A DNA stretch of 64,000 nt from Sinisalibacter lacisalsi (GCF_014640115.1 NZ_BMGI01000001.1:332501-396500); one strand, 5' to 3'. Shown: positions 41,169-50,956, numbered from the stretch's first letter. Numbers and translations: made by a program. The notes: generated from the sequence alone by a model not told the origin.

Positions 41169-41926
41169 CAGGAAACCTCCTCTTTCGGCGGCGCAGGGCG
41201 GGTGCGGTAACGCGCGCCCTTGAGCTTGAGTTTCACCGCCTGCCAGTAGATCAGCGCGATGGTGCGCAGGGCCCCGGCCGGGCGGCGCAGGCTGGCCCGC
41301 AGGATGCCGCCGGTGCTCAGTGGCACGAGCGGGCCCGTCAAGGTTGCGACAAGGCCCTTCTCGCCGTCAAGCAACGTGATCGAAATGGCGATGCGTTCGG
41401 TGCCGATATCGAAGCGAAAACGGTATTTCCCGGCGATGCGCTGGAACGGCGAGACGTGAAACACCTTGTCGGACGTGATCGTGTCGCCCGCGGTGATCGG
41501 TGCCAAATCGGGGTTGGCGCAGAAATAGGAATGGCGATCACCGAAGGGGTTGTTGACCTCGGCGATCACCGCGCGCAGATCGTCGCCCTCCATCGCCAGC
41601 CAGAAGCTCACCGGGTTGAACCAGTATCCCAGAAAGCGCGGCTGGGTGAGAAGAAGCACGCGCGCCTCCGCGCCGAGCGCAACGCCCTGCGCGGCAAACA
41701 CCCGCCGTGCCCAGGCCGCACCTTCGCCCGCCTCCCGGGCGCCGCCATGATCGCGGTCATGCACCGCGAGCAGGTTGAACCGGTTGCGCGAGAAAAGGGC
41801 AGGCGTCGGCTCGTCACGCTCCGGGTCGATCAACAGGTAATCTATCCCGTAGCGAAAGGTGTTCTTCGGCCCGCCGCGCCGCGCGTGGACGGTTTGTCCC
41901 GGCATATGAAGGGGGGTGTGAATCAT
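41168..41926 (-). CDS. DUF1365-family protein
   Basis: A 252-residue protein of the DUF1365 family, with FRYGIDYLLID near the N-terminus, LLTQPRFLGYWFNPVSFW in the centre and VSPFQRIAGKYRFRF later. The biochemical function is unknown, but the family is almost always encoded with a CFA-type methyltransferase and an FAD-dependent oxidoreductase, as here, so a role in acyl-chain modification is likely. It overlaps its neighbours by a few bases on both sides. Confidence 0.9.
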   Translation of the reverse strand: MIHTPLHMPGQTVHARRGGPKNTFRYGIDYLLIDPERDEPTPALFSRNRFNLLAVHDRDHGGAREAGEGAAWARRVFAAQGVALGAEARVLLLTQPRFLGYWFNPVSFWLAMEGDDLRAVIAEVNNPFGDRHSYFCANPDLAPITAGDTITSDKVFHVSPFQRIAGKYRFRFDIGTERIAISITLLDGEKGLVATLTGPLVPLSTGGILRASLRRPAGALRTIALIYWQAVKLKLKGARYRTRPAPPKEEVS

Positions 41927-43215
41927 GCCGCGAGCAGTGCTTCCTGCGGCTTCATCGCCCGCGCGACGCGCACGGCGGAGGCGAAGCCGTCTTCATGGAA
42001 CCCGTGCCGCAGGTAGGCACCGGCGAACCAGGTGTTGTTCTGACCCTGGATCGCATTGAGCGCGGTCTGGGCGGCCAGCGCGCCACGGTCGAACACCGGG
42101 TGGCGAAAGGTCACCTCGTCATAGGTCAGGTGCTCGGGGATCTCGCCCACGGGGTTCAACGTGATGAACAGCGGATCGTCCTCGGGGATGCCTTGAAGCC
42201 GGTTCATCCAGTAGGACACGCCGATCTTCGTTTCCTCGCCCGCGCCATCGGCCTTGTAGACCCAGGATGACCACGCGGATTTCCGGCGGGGCATCTGGGC
42301 TGGATCGCGGTGCAGGAGAACCCGGTTGTCCTGGTAGTTGAGATTGCCGAGCGCCGCGCGTTCGGAACTCGTCGGCGCCGCAAGCAGGCGCAGGGCATCG
42401 TCGGAATGCGCGGCGAAAATCACTTGGTCAAACACCTCCGGGGCGCTGCTTTCGGCATGAATGGTAACGCTTCCGAACTGCCGTTCCACCGATTTCACCG
42501 GTGTGCCGGTGCGAAGCGAGACGCCGCGCGTTTTCAGGTGATCGGCAAGGCGATTGACGTATTCGACCGAGCCGCCATCCACCGTCCACCACTGGTGCTG
42601 GCCGGTGGCGGAAAGCAAGGCGTGGTTGCGGAAGAAGGCGACGAGCGATTTCGCGGGAAAACCGCGGATGGCTGCGGGCGGGGTCGACCAGATCGCGCCG
42701 CAGATCGGCATCAGATAGTAGCGCTCGAACCAGTCGCCCAGCCCGAGACCATCGACGAGATCGCCGATCGTCACGTCGTCGGAGGTGGCGGCGGATTCGG
42801 CCTTCGCGTTGAAGCGCAGAATGTCGCGCACCATCCGCAGAAATTGCGGCCGGGCCACGTTGCCGCGCTGCGAAAAGAGCGCGCCGAGGCTCTTCAGCCC
42901 GTATTCCACCCGGCCGCCGTCGATGCTTGCACCGAACGACATGTCGGATTTTTTCACCGGCACGTCGAGCGCCTGGAACATCCGCGTGAGATTTGGGTAG
43001 TTGGCGTAGTTGAACACGATGAAACCGGTATCGACCGGCTGATCGCCCCGCTTTCCGGCAACTACCGTGCGCGCGTGCCCACCCAGGCGCGGCTCGGCCT
43101 CGTAGAGGGTGACCGCGTGATAAGGCGCGAGTTCGTAGGCGGCGGCAAGGCCTGAGATTCCGGCGCCGATGATGGCAATCCGCTGCGGGTTGGATACGGG
43201 GGCGTCGAACGACAT
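41923..43215 (-). CDS. FAD-dependent amine-oxidase-type oxidoreductase of the CFA cluster
   Basis: A 430-residue flavoprotein with the dinucleotide motif IAIIGAGISGLAAAYEL at the N-terminus, an amine-oxidase-like middle and the C-terminal ENATWFAGAY-type FAD-closing region (here NNTWFAGAYLRHGFHEDG). It is the first gene of the SDR-CFA-DUF1365-FAD operon. ATG with GGAG six bases upstream was chosen over a GTG two codons earlier. It probably desaturates or oxidises lipid acyl chains with the neighbouring enzymes. Confidence 0.88.
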   Translation of the reverse strand: MSFDAPVSNPQRIAIIGAGISGLAAAYELAPYHAVTLYEAEPRLGGHARTVVAGKRGDQPVDTGFIVFNYANYPNLTRMFQALDVPVKKSDMSFGASIDGGRVEYGLKSLGALFSQRGNVARPQFLRMVRDILRFNAKAESAATSDDVTIGDLVDGLGLGDWFERYYLMPICGAIWSTPPAAIRGFPAKSLVAFFRNHALLSATGQHQWWTVDGGSVEYVNRLADHLKTRGVSLRTGTPVKSVERQFGSVTIHAESSAPEVFDQVIFAAHSDDALRLLAAPTSSERAALGNLNYQDNRVLLHRDPAQMPRRKSAWSSWVYKADGAGEETKIGVSYWMNRLQGIPEDDPLFITLNPVGEIPEHLTYDEVTFRHPVFDRGALAAQTALNAIQGQNNTWFAGAYLRHGFHEDGFASAVRVARAMKPQEALLAA

Positions 43216-43239
43216 GGTCACTCCATCGTGTTTGCTCCT

Positions 43240-43269
43240 CAGCTACGCCCCCGAACCTTCTGTAGATCA
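43240..43269 (-). promoter_or_regulatory. Candidate RpoE-type promoter for the CFA operon
   Basis: On the minus strand, TGATCT is followed after 18 bases by TAGCTG, close to the TGATCC-N18-TAAGA type of the Rhodobacter RpoE promoter. It sits 25 bp upstream of the FAD-oxidoreductase start and back to back with the rpoE promoter. Confidence 0.5.
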
Positions 43270-43273
43270 TTTT

Positions 43274-43303
43274 TGATCCTGCTCTGGCATGCGCGCGTAG
43301 ACA
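43274..43303 (+). promoter_or_regulatory. Candidate RpoE-type promoter for rpoE-chrR
   Basis: TGATCC is followed after 18 bases by TAGACA, matching the Rhodobacter RpoE pattern well. Transcription from it would start near 43309, which makes the earliest ATG codons (43308, 43314) unlikely starts and supports the GTG at 43380. Confidence 0.55.
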
Positions 43304-43379
43304 CGGTATGCTGATGCTCAATGAAGCCCTTGCCCCCAATCCAGTCGCGGCCTCCAGGCCTGCGGGAAGCGAGCGAATC

Positions 43380-43958
43380 GTGACATCACAAGCCGAGCGG
43401 AACCGGTCCTATTCTGAGCAGACAGTCTGGATGCTGGCGATCCGCGATCAGCGCGACAAGGCGGCATTCGCCAAGCTGTTCGATCACTACGCCGCGCGGC
43501 TCAAGGGCTTCGTGATGCGCGCCGGCGCCCCGAAGGCGCAGGCGGAAGACATCGTTCAGGAGGTCATGCTCACGGTGTGGCGCAAGGCGCACCTGTTCGA
43601 CCCCGAGCGCGCGCAGGTTTCCAGCTGGATTTACCAGATCGCGCGAAATCGGCAGATCGACGTGATCCGAAAGGAAGCGCGGCCCGTACCGGAGGCATTG
43701 GCGAATGAAGACGAAAGCGATGATGGGCCCGATGCGGGCCAGGTGATCGCGCTGGAACAGGAAACCGACAAACTGCGGCAGGCGCTTGAAAAGCTGGCTC
43801 CCGCACAACGCGAAATGATCGAGCGCGCCTATCTCGGGGATTTGACCCACACCGAGATTCGCGAGGCAACCGGGCTGCCGCTCGGCACGATCAAATCCCG
43901 TATCCGGCTTGGTCTCGAACGGCTGCGGCACGAGTTGAAGGACTTGAGACAGGAATGA
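43380..43958 (+). CDS. rpoE: RpoE-type ECF sigma factor
   Basis: A 192-residue extracytoplasmic-function sigma factor. Region 2 has FAKLFDHYAARLKGFVMRA and AEDIVQEVMLTVWRKAHLF; region 4 has LEKLAPAQREMIERAYLGDL, TEIREATGLPLGTIKSRIRL. This matches the Rhodobacter RpoE (ECF11) type that directs the singlet-oxygen response and is held by ChrR. The start is uncertain: GTG here follows GGGAAGCGAG, and an ATG 24 codons earlier lies at the predicted transcription start. Its stop overlaps chrR by 4 bp. Confidence 0.92.
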   Translation: MTSQAERNRSYSEQTVWMLAIRDQRDKAAFAKLFDHYAARLKGFVMRAGAPKAQAEDIVQEVMLTVWRKAHLFDPERAQVSSWIYQIARNRQIDVIRKEARPVPEALANEDESDDGPDAGQVIALEQETDKLRQALEKLAPAQREMIERAYLGDLTHTEIREATGLPLGTIKSRIRLGLERLRHELKDLRQE

Positions 43959-44596
43959 ACGCGAACATTTCTCACCATATTCCGAGCGAGATTCTCGCGG
44001 CCTATGCCGCCGGGTCTCTCGGGCAGGCGTTTTCGCTCGTCGTCGCGGCGCATGTGTCGTTGTGCGACGAGTGCCGGGCCGAACTGGCCGCACACGAGGC
44101 GGCCGGCGGCGCTGTGCTGGATACCACGGCAGCGGCGGCGGTTTCGCCCGACCTGTTTTCCCGGGTGCTCGATCACCTCGATGATCCGGTTGAACCCGAG
44201 CCTGCCCCCCGTGCGCGCGATGGCGTTTTCCCCGGTCCGATCATGGATGCCCTCAAGGGCAAGGCGCCGCGCTGGAAATCGCTCGGCGGCGGTGTGAAGC
44301 AATGCCTGATCGGCGGCGATACCGACGGCCTTTCGCGTCTGTTGTTCATCCCGCCGAAAACCGCGGTGCCCGATCACGGCCACCACGGCACCGAGCTGAC
44401 GCTGGTGCTGCAAGGCGGATTTGCCGACGAGACCGGGCATTTCGATGTTGGCGACGTTGAGGTCGCCGATGCTGATCTGGACCATACGCCGGTGGCCGAC
44501 GCCGGCGCCCCCTGCATCGTGCTTGCCGCCACCGACGCGCCGCTCAAGTTCAACACCTTCCTGCCGCGTCTTCTGCAGCCGCTGTTCGGGATCTGA
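43955..44596 (+). CDS. chrR: ChrR-family zinc anti-sigma factor
   Basis: A 213-residue two-domain protein. The N-terminal zinc anti-sigma domain has His7/8, His33, Cys37 and Cys40 (AHVSLCDEC), the ZAS ligand set, and binds RpoE. The C-terminal cupin domain (about residues 105-200) includes PDHGHHGTELTLVLQGGFADE ligands, here split across the text, and is needed to release the sigma factor on singlet oxygen in Rhodobacter. The ATG overlaps the rpoE stop (ATGA), giving matched production of the pair. Confidence 0.93.
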   Translation: MNANISHHIPSEILAAYAAGSLGQAFSLVVAAHVSLCDECRAELAAHEAAGGAVLDTTAAAAVSPDLFSRVLDHLDDPVEPEPAPRARDGVFPGPIMDALKGKAPRWKSLGGGVKQCLIGGDTDGLSRLLFIPPKTAVPDHGHHGTELTLVLQGGFADETGHFDVGDVEVADADLDHTPVADAGAPCIVLAATDAPLKFNTFLPRLLQPLFGI

Positions 44597-44656
44597 CGCT
44601 CTGGCATTCGGCGGTGCTTTCGGGCAGACACGGGTTGTCTGAACGGAGGGGCCGCG

Positions 44657-45862
44657 ATGGCGAATTTCGAGACTGTTCCTGGCAAAAGCAGCTATGACGT
44701 CGTCATCGTCGGCGGCGCGATCATGGGCGCGAGCGTGGCCTGGTTCCTCGCGTCCAACCCCGCCTTCGACGGACGCATCCTGGTGGTGGAACGGGATCCG
44801 AGCTATTGCCAGAGTTCCACCGCGCTCAGCAATTCCTGCATCCGCCAGCAGTTTTCCAGCGAGATCAACGTGCGCATCAGCCAGTTCGGCGCGCGCTATT
44901 TGAAGGCGTTTCGCGAAGAGATGGGCGACGAGCGCGTGCCCGATATTCACACCCATTTTTTCGGCTACATGTATCTTGCAGGAAACGAGGATTTTGCCGC
45001 GCACCTGCAAAAAACAGTCTCTATGCAAGCTGAACTCGGGGCCGGGTCGCGGATCATGACACCTGACGAGATCGCCGCAGCCTATCCGTTCTACCGCACC
45101 GACGACATCGTGCTTGGCGCGCATAACCTGCGCGACGAGGGTTATTTCGACGGCGGCACGATGTTTGAATGGTGGCGACGGCTGGCCCGGGAGCGCGGCG
45201 TGGAGTTCGTGACCGGCGATGTTGTCGGGATCGACGTGGAGGCCGGGCGCGCGCGGGCGGTGCGTCTCGCAAGCGGCGAGCGAATCGGCTGCGGCTGGGT
45301 GGTGAACGCCGCCGGGCCCCGTGCTGCGCGCGTGGCCGCCATGGCCGGGCGGGCGCTGCCGGTGGAGCCGCGCAAGCGTTACACTTGGGTGTTCGCGGCC
45401 GCGGAGCCGCTCGACCGCGCGCTCCCGCTCACCATTGATCCCAGCGGCGTGCATGTGCGCAGCGATGGCGGCTATTACATGGTCGGGGCGACGCCGGACG
45501 ATGATCCGGCGGTGGAGCCCGACGATTTCGCTGCCGATCACAGCCTGTGGGAAGACAAGGTCTGGCCGGTTCTCGCGCATCGCATCCCCGCGTTCGAGGC
45601 GATCCGCGTGGTCAACGAATGGGTTGGGCATTACGCCTACAACACCCTCGACCAGAATGCCGTTGTCGGCCCCGACGACGAGGTTGAGAACCTTCTCTAC
45701 GTCAACGGGTTCTCCGGCCACGGGCTGCAGCAATCGCCCGCGATGGGGCGCGGTATCGCCGAATGGATCACCACGGGCGGCTGGCAAACGCTTGATCTTT
45801 CGTCGCTCCAGATCGGCAGGATCCGGCGCGGTATTCGCCAGGATGAAGCGGCCATCATCTGA
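44657..45862 (+). CDS. FAD-dependent oxidoreductase (DAO family)
   Basis: A 401-residue D-amino-acid-oxidase-type flavoprotein. The nucleotide motif VVIVGGAIMGASVAWFLA is at residues 14-31, with ERDPSYCQSS after the second strand, and NGFSGHGLQQSPAMGRGIAE at the C-terminus close to the flavin. The family oxidises amines such as sarcosine, glycine or proline derivatives; the exact substrate is unknown. GGAGGGGCC precedes the ATG. It stands alone between chrR and the xylose genes. Confidence 0.88.
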   Translation: MANFETVPGKSSYDVVIVGGAIMGASVAWFLASNPAFDGRILVVERDPSYCQSSTALSNSCIRQQFSSEINVRISQFGARYLKAFREEMGDERVPDIHTHFFGYMYLAGNEDFAAHLQKTVSMQAELGAGSRIMTPDEIAAAYPFYRTDDIVLGAHNLRDEGYFDGGTMFEWWRRLARERGVEFVTGDVVGIDVEAGRARAVRLASGERIGCGWVVNAAGPRAARVAAMAGRALPVEPRKRYTWVFAAAEPLDRALPLTIDPSGVHVRSDGGYYMVGATPDDDPAVEPDDFAADHSLWEDKVWPVLAHRIPAFEAIRVVNEWVGHYAYNTLDQNAVVGPDDEVENLLYVNGFSGHGLQQSPAMGRGIAEWITTGGWQTLDLSSLQIGRIRRGIRQDEAAII

Positions 45863-45897
45863 GCGTCGTTGACTTGCCGCGCGAGTCGGGTCCATAG

Positions 45898-45918
45898 TTA
45901 TTTCAACGGTTGAAATAA
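45898..45918. promoter_or_regulatory. Xylose-regulator operator upstream of xylB
   Basis: A perfect 10-bp inverted repeat around a single central base, of the form TTATTT-N9-AAATAA, lies 22 bp before the xylB start. The same TTATTT-N9-AAATAA arrangement occurs in the divergent gap between the ROK regulator and xylF, 8 kb away. Two identical half-site spacings in one pathway locus make a shared ROK-regulator operator very likely. Confidence 0.7.
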
Positions 45919-45939
45919 ATCAGCCGGACGGGAGGATGG

Positions 45940-47391
45940 ATGTATCTCGGATTGGATCTCGGCACGTCGGGCCTGCGTGCCGTTCTCGTTGATGGCGAGG
46001 GCAGGGTGCTGGCCGCATCCGATCAGGCCTATCCCGTTTCGCACCCGCATTCCGGCTGGAGCGAGCAGGACCCGGCGGAGTGGATCGCCGCCACCGAACG
46101 CGCGCTGGATGCCCTGAGTCAGAGCCACCCCAAGGAGCTGGCCGCGCTCCGGGCGATCGGCCTTTCGGGCCAGATGCACGGGGCCACCCTGCTCGACGGC
46201 GCGAACGAGGTTCTGCGCCCCGCGATCCTGTGGAACGATACCCGCGCCGCGACCGAGGCCGCCGCGATGGATGGCGATCCGGCCTTCCGCGCGATCAGCG
46301 GCAATATCGTGTTTCCCGGCTTCACCGCGCCGAAGCTCGCATGGGTGCAGGTGCATGAGCCGGAGATTTTCGGCCGCGTCGCCATGGTGCTCCTGCCCAA
46401 GGATTACCTGCGCCTCTGGCTGACAGGTGACCACGCGTCGGATATGTCCGACAGCGCCGGCACCTCGTGGATGGACACCGGCAAACGGGCCTGGTCGACG
46501 GACCTGCTCGGGAAGGCGGGGATGCGGCTCGATCAGATGCCGCGCCTCGTGGAGGGTTCGGAAGTTTCCGGCACGTTGCGCCGCGAGGTGGCAAAACGCT
46601 GGGGGCTTTCCGAAAGCGTCAAGGTGGTGGGCGGCGGTGGCGACAATTCCGCCTCGGCCTGCGGCGTGGGCTGCTTCGACGAGGGCGACGGTTTTGTTTC
46701 GCTCGGCACATCGGGCGTTTTGCTCGCCGCCAAGGCGGGTTTCGCGCCCAGCCCGGAAACGGCGGTGCACACCTTCTGCCACTCGGTGCCTGATACCTGG
46801 TACCAGATGGGCGTGATCCTTGCGGCCACCGATTGCCTGAACTGGCTGGCGGCCCAAACAGGCACTAAACCGGCGGAATTGAGCGCACTTGTGGGCGACA
46901 GGATCGACGGGCCGGGCAGCATTCGCTTCCTGCCCTACCTCTCGGGCGAGCGCACGCCGCATAACGATGCGCGCATTCGCGGGGCCTTCGTGGGGCTTTC
47001 CATCGGCGACGGCCACAAGGAGTTGACGCAAGCGGTGATGGAAGGCGTCGCCTTCGCGCTCAAGGACAATCACGAGGCGCTGAAAGCCACCGGCACCACG
47101 CTCAACCGCCTGCTGGCGATCGGCGGCGGCTCCAAATCCGACTACTGGGTCGAGCTGATCGCCACGCTCCTCGGTGCGCCGATCGACCTGCCCGAGAAGG
47201 GCGAGTTCGGCGCGGCGCTGGGCGCGGCGCGGCTCGCCATCGTGGGCGATACGGGCGCGGCACCCTCGGAGGTGATGACGCGCCCCGCCGTGGCGCGCAC
47301 GATCCAGCCGCGCGCCGATCTTGCCCACGCCTATGACGAATCTTACGCGCAATATCGCGCGCTCTATCCTGCTTTGAAGGAGATCACATGA
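45940..47391 (+). CDS. xylB: Xylulokinase
   Basis: A 483-residue FGGY-family kinase that phosphorylates D-xylulose. [19 protein letters not shown] is the phosphate-binding N-terminus, [11 protein letters not shown] the substrate segment, and [18 protein letters not shown] the C-terminal ATP motif. Normal length. It overlaps xylA by 4 bp (ATGA). The operator before it indicates xylose-dependent expression. Its product, xylulose 5-phosphate, can enter the pentose phosphate/transketolase pathway encoded at the other end of the window. Confidence 0.94.
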   Translation: MYLGLDLGTSGLRAVLVDGEGRVLAASDQAYPVSHPHSGWSEQDPAEWIAATERALDALSQSHPKELAALRAIGLSGQMHGATLLDGANEVLRPAILWNDTRAATEAAAMDGDPAFRAISGNIVFPGFTAPKLAWVQVHEPEIFGRVAMVLLPKDYLRLWLTGDHASDMSDSAGTSWMDTGKRAWSTDLLGKAGMRLDQMPRLVEGSEVSGTLRREVAKRWGLSESVKVVGGGGDNSASACGVGCFDEGDGFVSLGTSGVLLAAKAGFAPSPETAVHTFCHSVPDTWYQMGVILAATDCLNWLAAQTGTKPAELSALVGDRIDGPGSIRFLPYLSGERTPHNDARIRGAFVGLSIGDGHKELTQAVMEGVAFALKDNHEALKATGTTLNRLLAIGGGSKSDYWVELIATLLGAPIDLPEKGEFGAALGAARLAIVGDTGAAPSEVMTRPAVARTIQPRADLAHAYDESYAQYRALYPALKEIT

Positions 47392-48698
47392 GCACCGGAT
47401 TTTTCCCCGTCGAGCGCATTCCCTTCGAGGGGCCCGACAGCACCAACCCGCTCGCCTTCCATCATTACAATCCCGACGAGATGGTGATGGGCAAACGGAT
47501 GGAGGATCACCTCCGCTTCGCCGCGGCCTATTGGCACAGCTTCGCCTGGGAAGGGCTCGATCCCTTCGGCGGGCGGACGTTTGACCGGCCATGGTATCCG
47601 CAGGACGCGATGGAGAATGCCAAGCTCAAGGCCGATGTGGCCTTCGAGATGTTCTCGGCGCTGGGCGTGCCGTTCTACTGCTTCCACGATGCCGACGTTC
47701 GGCCTGATCTTGGCAATTTCCGCGAAAACACCCGCGCGCTGGAGGAAATCACCGACATTTTCGCGCAGAAGCAGGAAGAAACCGGCGTGGGCCTGCTTTG
47801 GGGCACCGCCAACCTGTTCAGCCACCGCCGCTTCATGTCGGGCGCCTCGACCAACCCGGACCCGGAGGTGTTTGCCTATTCGGCGGCCACGATCAAAACC
47901 TGCATGGACGCCACGAAGAAGCTCGGCGGCCAGAATTACGTGCTCTGGGGCGGGCGCGAGGGCTACGAGACGCTGCTCAACACCGATCTCAAGCGCGAAG
48001 ACGCGCAGATGGGCCGGATGCTGAACATGGTGGTCGAGTACAAGCACAAGATCGGCTTCAAGGGGCAGATCATGGTCGAACCCAAGCCGCAGGAGCCCTC
48101 GAAGCACCAGTATGACTATGACGTGGCCACGGTTTACGGCTTCCTCAAGCGCCACGGGCTGGAGAACGAGGTGGTGGTGAACATCGAGCAGGGCCACGCG
48201 ATCCTTGCCGGCCACAGCTTCGAACACGAGATCGCGCTGGCCAATGCGCTCGGCATTTTTGGCTCGATCGACATGAACCGGAACGATTACCAATCGGGCT
48301 GGGATACCGACCAGTTCCCCAACAACGTGCCCGAGGTGGCACTGGCCTATTACCACATCCTCAAGGCTGGTGGCTTTGGCAATGGCGGCACCAATTTCGA
48401 TGCCAAGCTGCGGCGTCAGTCGCTCGATGCGGAAGACCTGCTGCACGGCCATATCGGCGGGATGGATACTTGCGCGCGCGGCCTCAAGGCCGCCGCCGCG
48501 ATGTTGGAGGACGGCACGCTCGACGGTTTCGTCGAAGGTCGCTATTCCGGCTGGAATAGTGACACATGGCAGGCCGTTCTCGCGGGCAAGTCGAGCCTCG
48601 AGGAGCTGGCCGCGAAGGTCGAAGCCGAGGGCATCGAACCGGAGCCGCGCTCGGGGCGCCAGGAATACCTCGAGAACGTCGTGAACCGGTTTGTCTGA
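47388..48698 (+). CDS. xylA: Xylose isomerase
   Basis: A 436-residue class II isomerase converting D-xylose to D-xylulose. [12 protein letters not shown] has the catalytic His and Asp, [14 protein letters not shown] follows, [17 protein letters not shown] holds the first metal Glu, and GWDTDQFP and [15 protein letters not shown] more ligands. The segment [17 protein letters not shown] has Gln-Gly where E. coli has Ala-Asn (EANH). This could be a lineage trait, as the metal-binding Glu and His are kept. It is coupled to xylB and followed 3 bp later by the mutarotase gene. Confidence 0.95.
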   Translation: MSTGFFPVERIPFEGPDSTNPLAFHHYNPDEMVMGKRMEDHLRFAAAYWHSFAWEGLDPFGGRTFDRPWYPQDAMENAKLKADVAFEMFSALGVPFYCFHDADVRPDLGNFRENTRALEEITDIFAQKQEETGVGLLWGTANLFSHRRFMSGASTNPDPEVFAYSAATIKTCMDATKKLGGQNYVLWGGREGYETLLNTDLKREDAQMGRMLNMVVEYKHKIGFKGQIMVEPKPQEPSKHQYDYDVATVYGFLKRHGLENEVVVNIEQGHAILAGHSFEHEIALANALGIFGSIDMNRNDYQSGWDTDQFPNNVPEVALAYYHILKAGGFGNGGTNFDAKLRRQSLDAEDLLHGHIGGMDTCARGLKAAAAMLEDGTLDGFVEGRYSGWNSDTWQAVLAGKSSLEELAAKVEAEGIEPEPRSGRQEYLENVVNRFV

Positions 48699-48701
48699 GC
48701 G

Positions 48702-49649
48702 ATGATCGTCCGCGGCCATACCCATATCCATGGCCGGGCGGTCGACGCGGCCCGGCTCGCCACGGGCAACATGGAGGTGACGCTCCTGAGCTATGGTGCG
48801 ATCACACGCGATTGGCGGATCGGCGGGCGCTCGATGATCCTCGGCTATGACGACCCGGCCGATTATGGCGATGATCCGTTTTTCCTCGGAATCATCGCGG
48901 GCCGGGTGGCGAACCGGATCGCGGGCGGGCGGTTTTCGCTTGATGGCGCTGATGTGGTGCTGCCGCTCAACGACGGGGCCAATCACCTTCATGGCGGCCC
49001 CCGGGGGCTTGGCAAGCGGCACTGGCAGATGGAGGCCGATGCTTCCGCCAACGCGGTGCGACTCACGTGCGTCAGTGGCCACGGCGATGGCGGCTATCCG
49101 GGGCGGGCGGCGTTCGAGGTGGTGGTGAGCCTTAGCGAGACTCGCCTCACCTACGAAATGCGCGCCGAGGTGGACCGGCCAACGCCGATCAACCTCGCCC
49201 AGCACAATTATTACAACCTGACCGGCGGTGAGATCTGGGATCACGAATTGCAGATCGCGGCGGACGAGTATCTGCCCATTGACGAGGGCAGCATCCCGCT
49301 GGGCCATGCCGCGCCCGTTTCGGGCACGATCCGCGATTTCCGCGCATCCCGGCGGATCGGCGCGGCCGATGCCGCCCACGAGGGGATCGACCATTGCATG
49401 GTTCTTACCGGCGATCAGCCCGCCGCCGTGCTGACCGCGCCCGGTGCGCCAACCCTGCGGTTCTTCACCGATCAGCCCGGGCTTCAGTTCTACACGGGCA
49501 AATACCTCGCTGGCGCACACGAGCCCTTCACCGGGATCTGTCTCGAACCTCAGGGCTTCCCCGATGCGGTGAACCAGCCCGGCTTCCCTTCGCTGATCGT
49601 GACGCCCGACGCGCCCTATGTTCAGCGGCTTTCGATCGAGGTGGATTGA
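48702..49649 (+). CDS. Aldose 1-epimerase (mutarotase)
   Basis: A 315-residue galactose-mutarotase-fold protein. GAITRDWRIGGRS is the N-terminal segment, NHLHGGPRGLGKRHW and NLAQHNYYNLTG have the catalytic and binding histidines, and the catalytic Glu is in the C-terminal part (GICLEPQGFPDAVN). It interconverts anomers of xylose or other aldoses. Its stop overlaps the start of the next gene by 1 base. In this operon it would supply the anomer used by XylA. Confidence 0.9.
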   Translation: MIVRGHTHIHGRAVDAARLATGNMEVTLLSYGAITRDWRIGGRSMILGYDDPADYGDDPFFLGIIAGRVANRIAGGRFSLDGADVVLPLNDGANHLHGGPRGLGKRHWQMEADASANAVRLTCVSGHGDGGYPGRAAFEVVVSLSETRLTYEMRAEVDRPTPINLAQHNYYNLTGGEIWDHELQIAADEYLPIDEGSIPLGHAAPVSGTIRDFRASRRIGAADAAHEGIDHCMVLTGDQPAAVLTAPGAPTLRFFTDQPGLQFYTGKYLAGAHEPFTGICLEPQGFPDAVNQPGFPSLIVTPDAPYVQRLSIEVD

Positions 49650-50953
49650 TGCGGTTCATCCTGCCCTTTGTGATGATCGCGGGGCTGGCCGAAGCGGCGG
49701 AGTTGCCTCCGCCGATCACCGACGCCGATTACATGGAAACCACGCCCGAAGCCGTCGCCCTCGGGCAGCTCCTGTTCTTCGACCCGATCCTGTCGGGCTC
49801 AAAAACCGTGGCCTGTTCCACCTGCCACCATCCCAAATTCGGCACGTCCGACGGGCTTTCGCTCGGTCTTGGCGACGGCGGCGCGGGGCTCGGGCCGGAT
49901 CGCCGCGCGCTGGGCGAGAATTATCCCGAAAAGCGCATCCCTCGTAACGCGCCGGCGATGTTCAATCTCGGGGCGAAGGAATTCACCCGGATGTTCCACG
50001 CCGGCCGGCTCGAGGCCGACCCGACCAAACCCGGGGGCATCCGCACACCGCTCGGGCAGGAAATGGTCGAGGGGTTCTCGGGCGTGCTTTCGGCGCAGGC
50101 GATGTTTCCCGTGCTTTCGGCCGACGAGATGGCGGGGCATTACAGCGAGAACGAGGTCAGCCAGGCGGTTCGGCTGGGAATGCTCACCGGCGAGGGCGGC
50201 GCGTGGGATCTGATCTCGAATCGGGTGGAAGCGATCCCCGAATACCGCGCGAAGTTCGATGCCGTGATCGGAGATGCGCCGATAGATTTCACCGATATTT
50301 CCGATGTCATCGCCGAGTTCATCGCCTTTGAGTGGCGTGCCGATGAAAGCCCGTTTGATGCACATTTGCGTGGAATAGAGCCACTTTCAGGCCCGGCGCT
50401 GGATGGGATGGAGCTGTTTTACGGCAAGGCAGGCTGTGCCGATTGCCACGCGGGCAAGTTTCTGACCGACCACGCGTTTCACGCCATCGCCATGCCCCAG
50501 ATCGGGCCGGGCGCGGTGGCGCGGTTCGAGACCCATACGCGCGACATCGGGCGGCTGCGGGTTACCGGAAACCCGGATGATATCTACCGTTTCCGCACGC
50601 CATCCTTGCGCAACGTCGCCCTCACGGCGCCCTATGGGCACAGCGGGGCCTATGCCACGCTCGAAGCCGTGGTCCGCCACCACCTCGATCCGGTGAAATC
50701 GCTGTTCAGCTACGATATCTCGCAGGCGATCCTGCCGAAATTGGAGGGCGCGGAGGAAAAAGACACCGCGATCCTGGCTGACGCGCGAGAGATCGCGGCG
50801 ATCGCGGAGGCGAACGAACTGGCGCCGACAGACCTGACCGATGATGAGGTGGCGGCGATCCTGGCGTTTCTCGAAAGCCTCACCGACCCGGGAAGCCGCG
50901 AGGGACGGCTGGGAATCCCGGATCGTGTGCCGAGCGGCTTGCCGGTCGAGTAG
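49649..50953 (+). CDS. Exported dihaem cytochrome c peroxidase/MauG-like protein
   Basis: A 434-residue periplasmic protein with a signal peptide (RFILPFVMIAGLAEA) and two haem motifs, CSTCH at residues 56-60 and CADCH at 263-267. It is related to bacterial cytochrome c peroxidases and MauG, which oxidise proteins or reduce peroxide. Other family segments are RNAPAMFNLG, TPSLRNVALTAPYGHSGAYAT (in parts). It overlaps the mutarotase stop by one base and therefore belongs to the xylose transcript. Its partner may be the CRTAC1 protein, which is convergent 3 bp away. Confidence 0.88.
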   Translation: MRFILPFVMIAGLAEAAELPPPITDADYMETTPEAVALGQLLFFDPILSGSKTVACSTCHHPKFGTSDGLSLGLGDGGAGLGPDRRALGENYPEKRIPRNAPAMFNLGAKEFTRMFHAGRLEADPTKPGGIRTPLGQEMVEGFSGVLSAQAMFPVLSADEMAGHYSENEVSQAVRLGMLTGEGGAWDLISNRVEAIPEYRAKFDAVIGDAPIDFTDISDVIAEFIAFEWRADESPFDAHLRGIEPLSGPALDGMELFYGKAGCADCHAGKFLTDHAFHAIAMPQIGPGAVARFETHTRDIGRLRVTGNPDDIYRFRTPSLRNVALTAPYGHSGAYATLEAVVRHHLDPVKSLFSYDISQAILPKLEGAEEKDTAILADAREIAAIAEANELAPTDLTDDEVAAILAFLESLTDPGSREGRLGIPDRVPSGLPVE

Positions 50954-50956
50954 CCG

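Noticed and set aside
43308-43379. ATG at 43308 as the rpoE start
   Set aside because: It lies at or before the predicted transcription start and has no ribosome binding site; the GTG at 43380 fits better, though the longer form is not excluded.
43829-45895. 688-codon minus-strand open frame
   Set aside because: Covers rpoE-chrR and the FAD oxidoreductase on the opposite strand; those have clear motifs and coupled starts.
47364-49520. 718-codon minus-strand open frame
   Set aside because: Antisense to xylA and the mutarotase, both certain.
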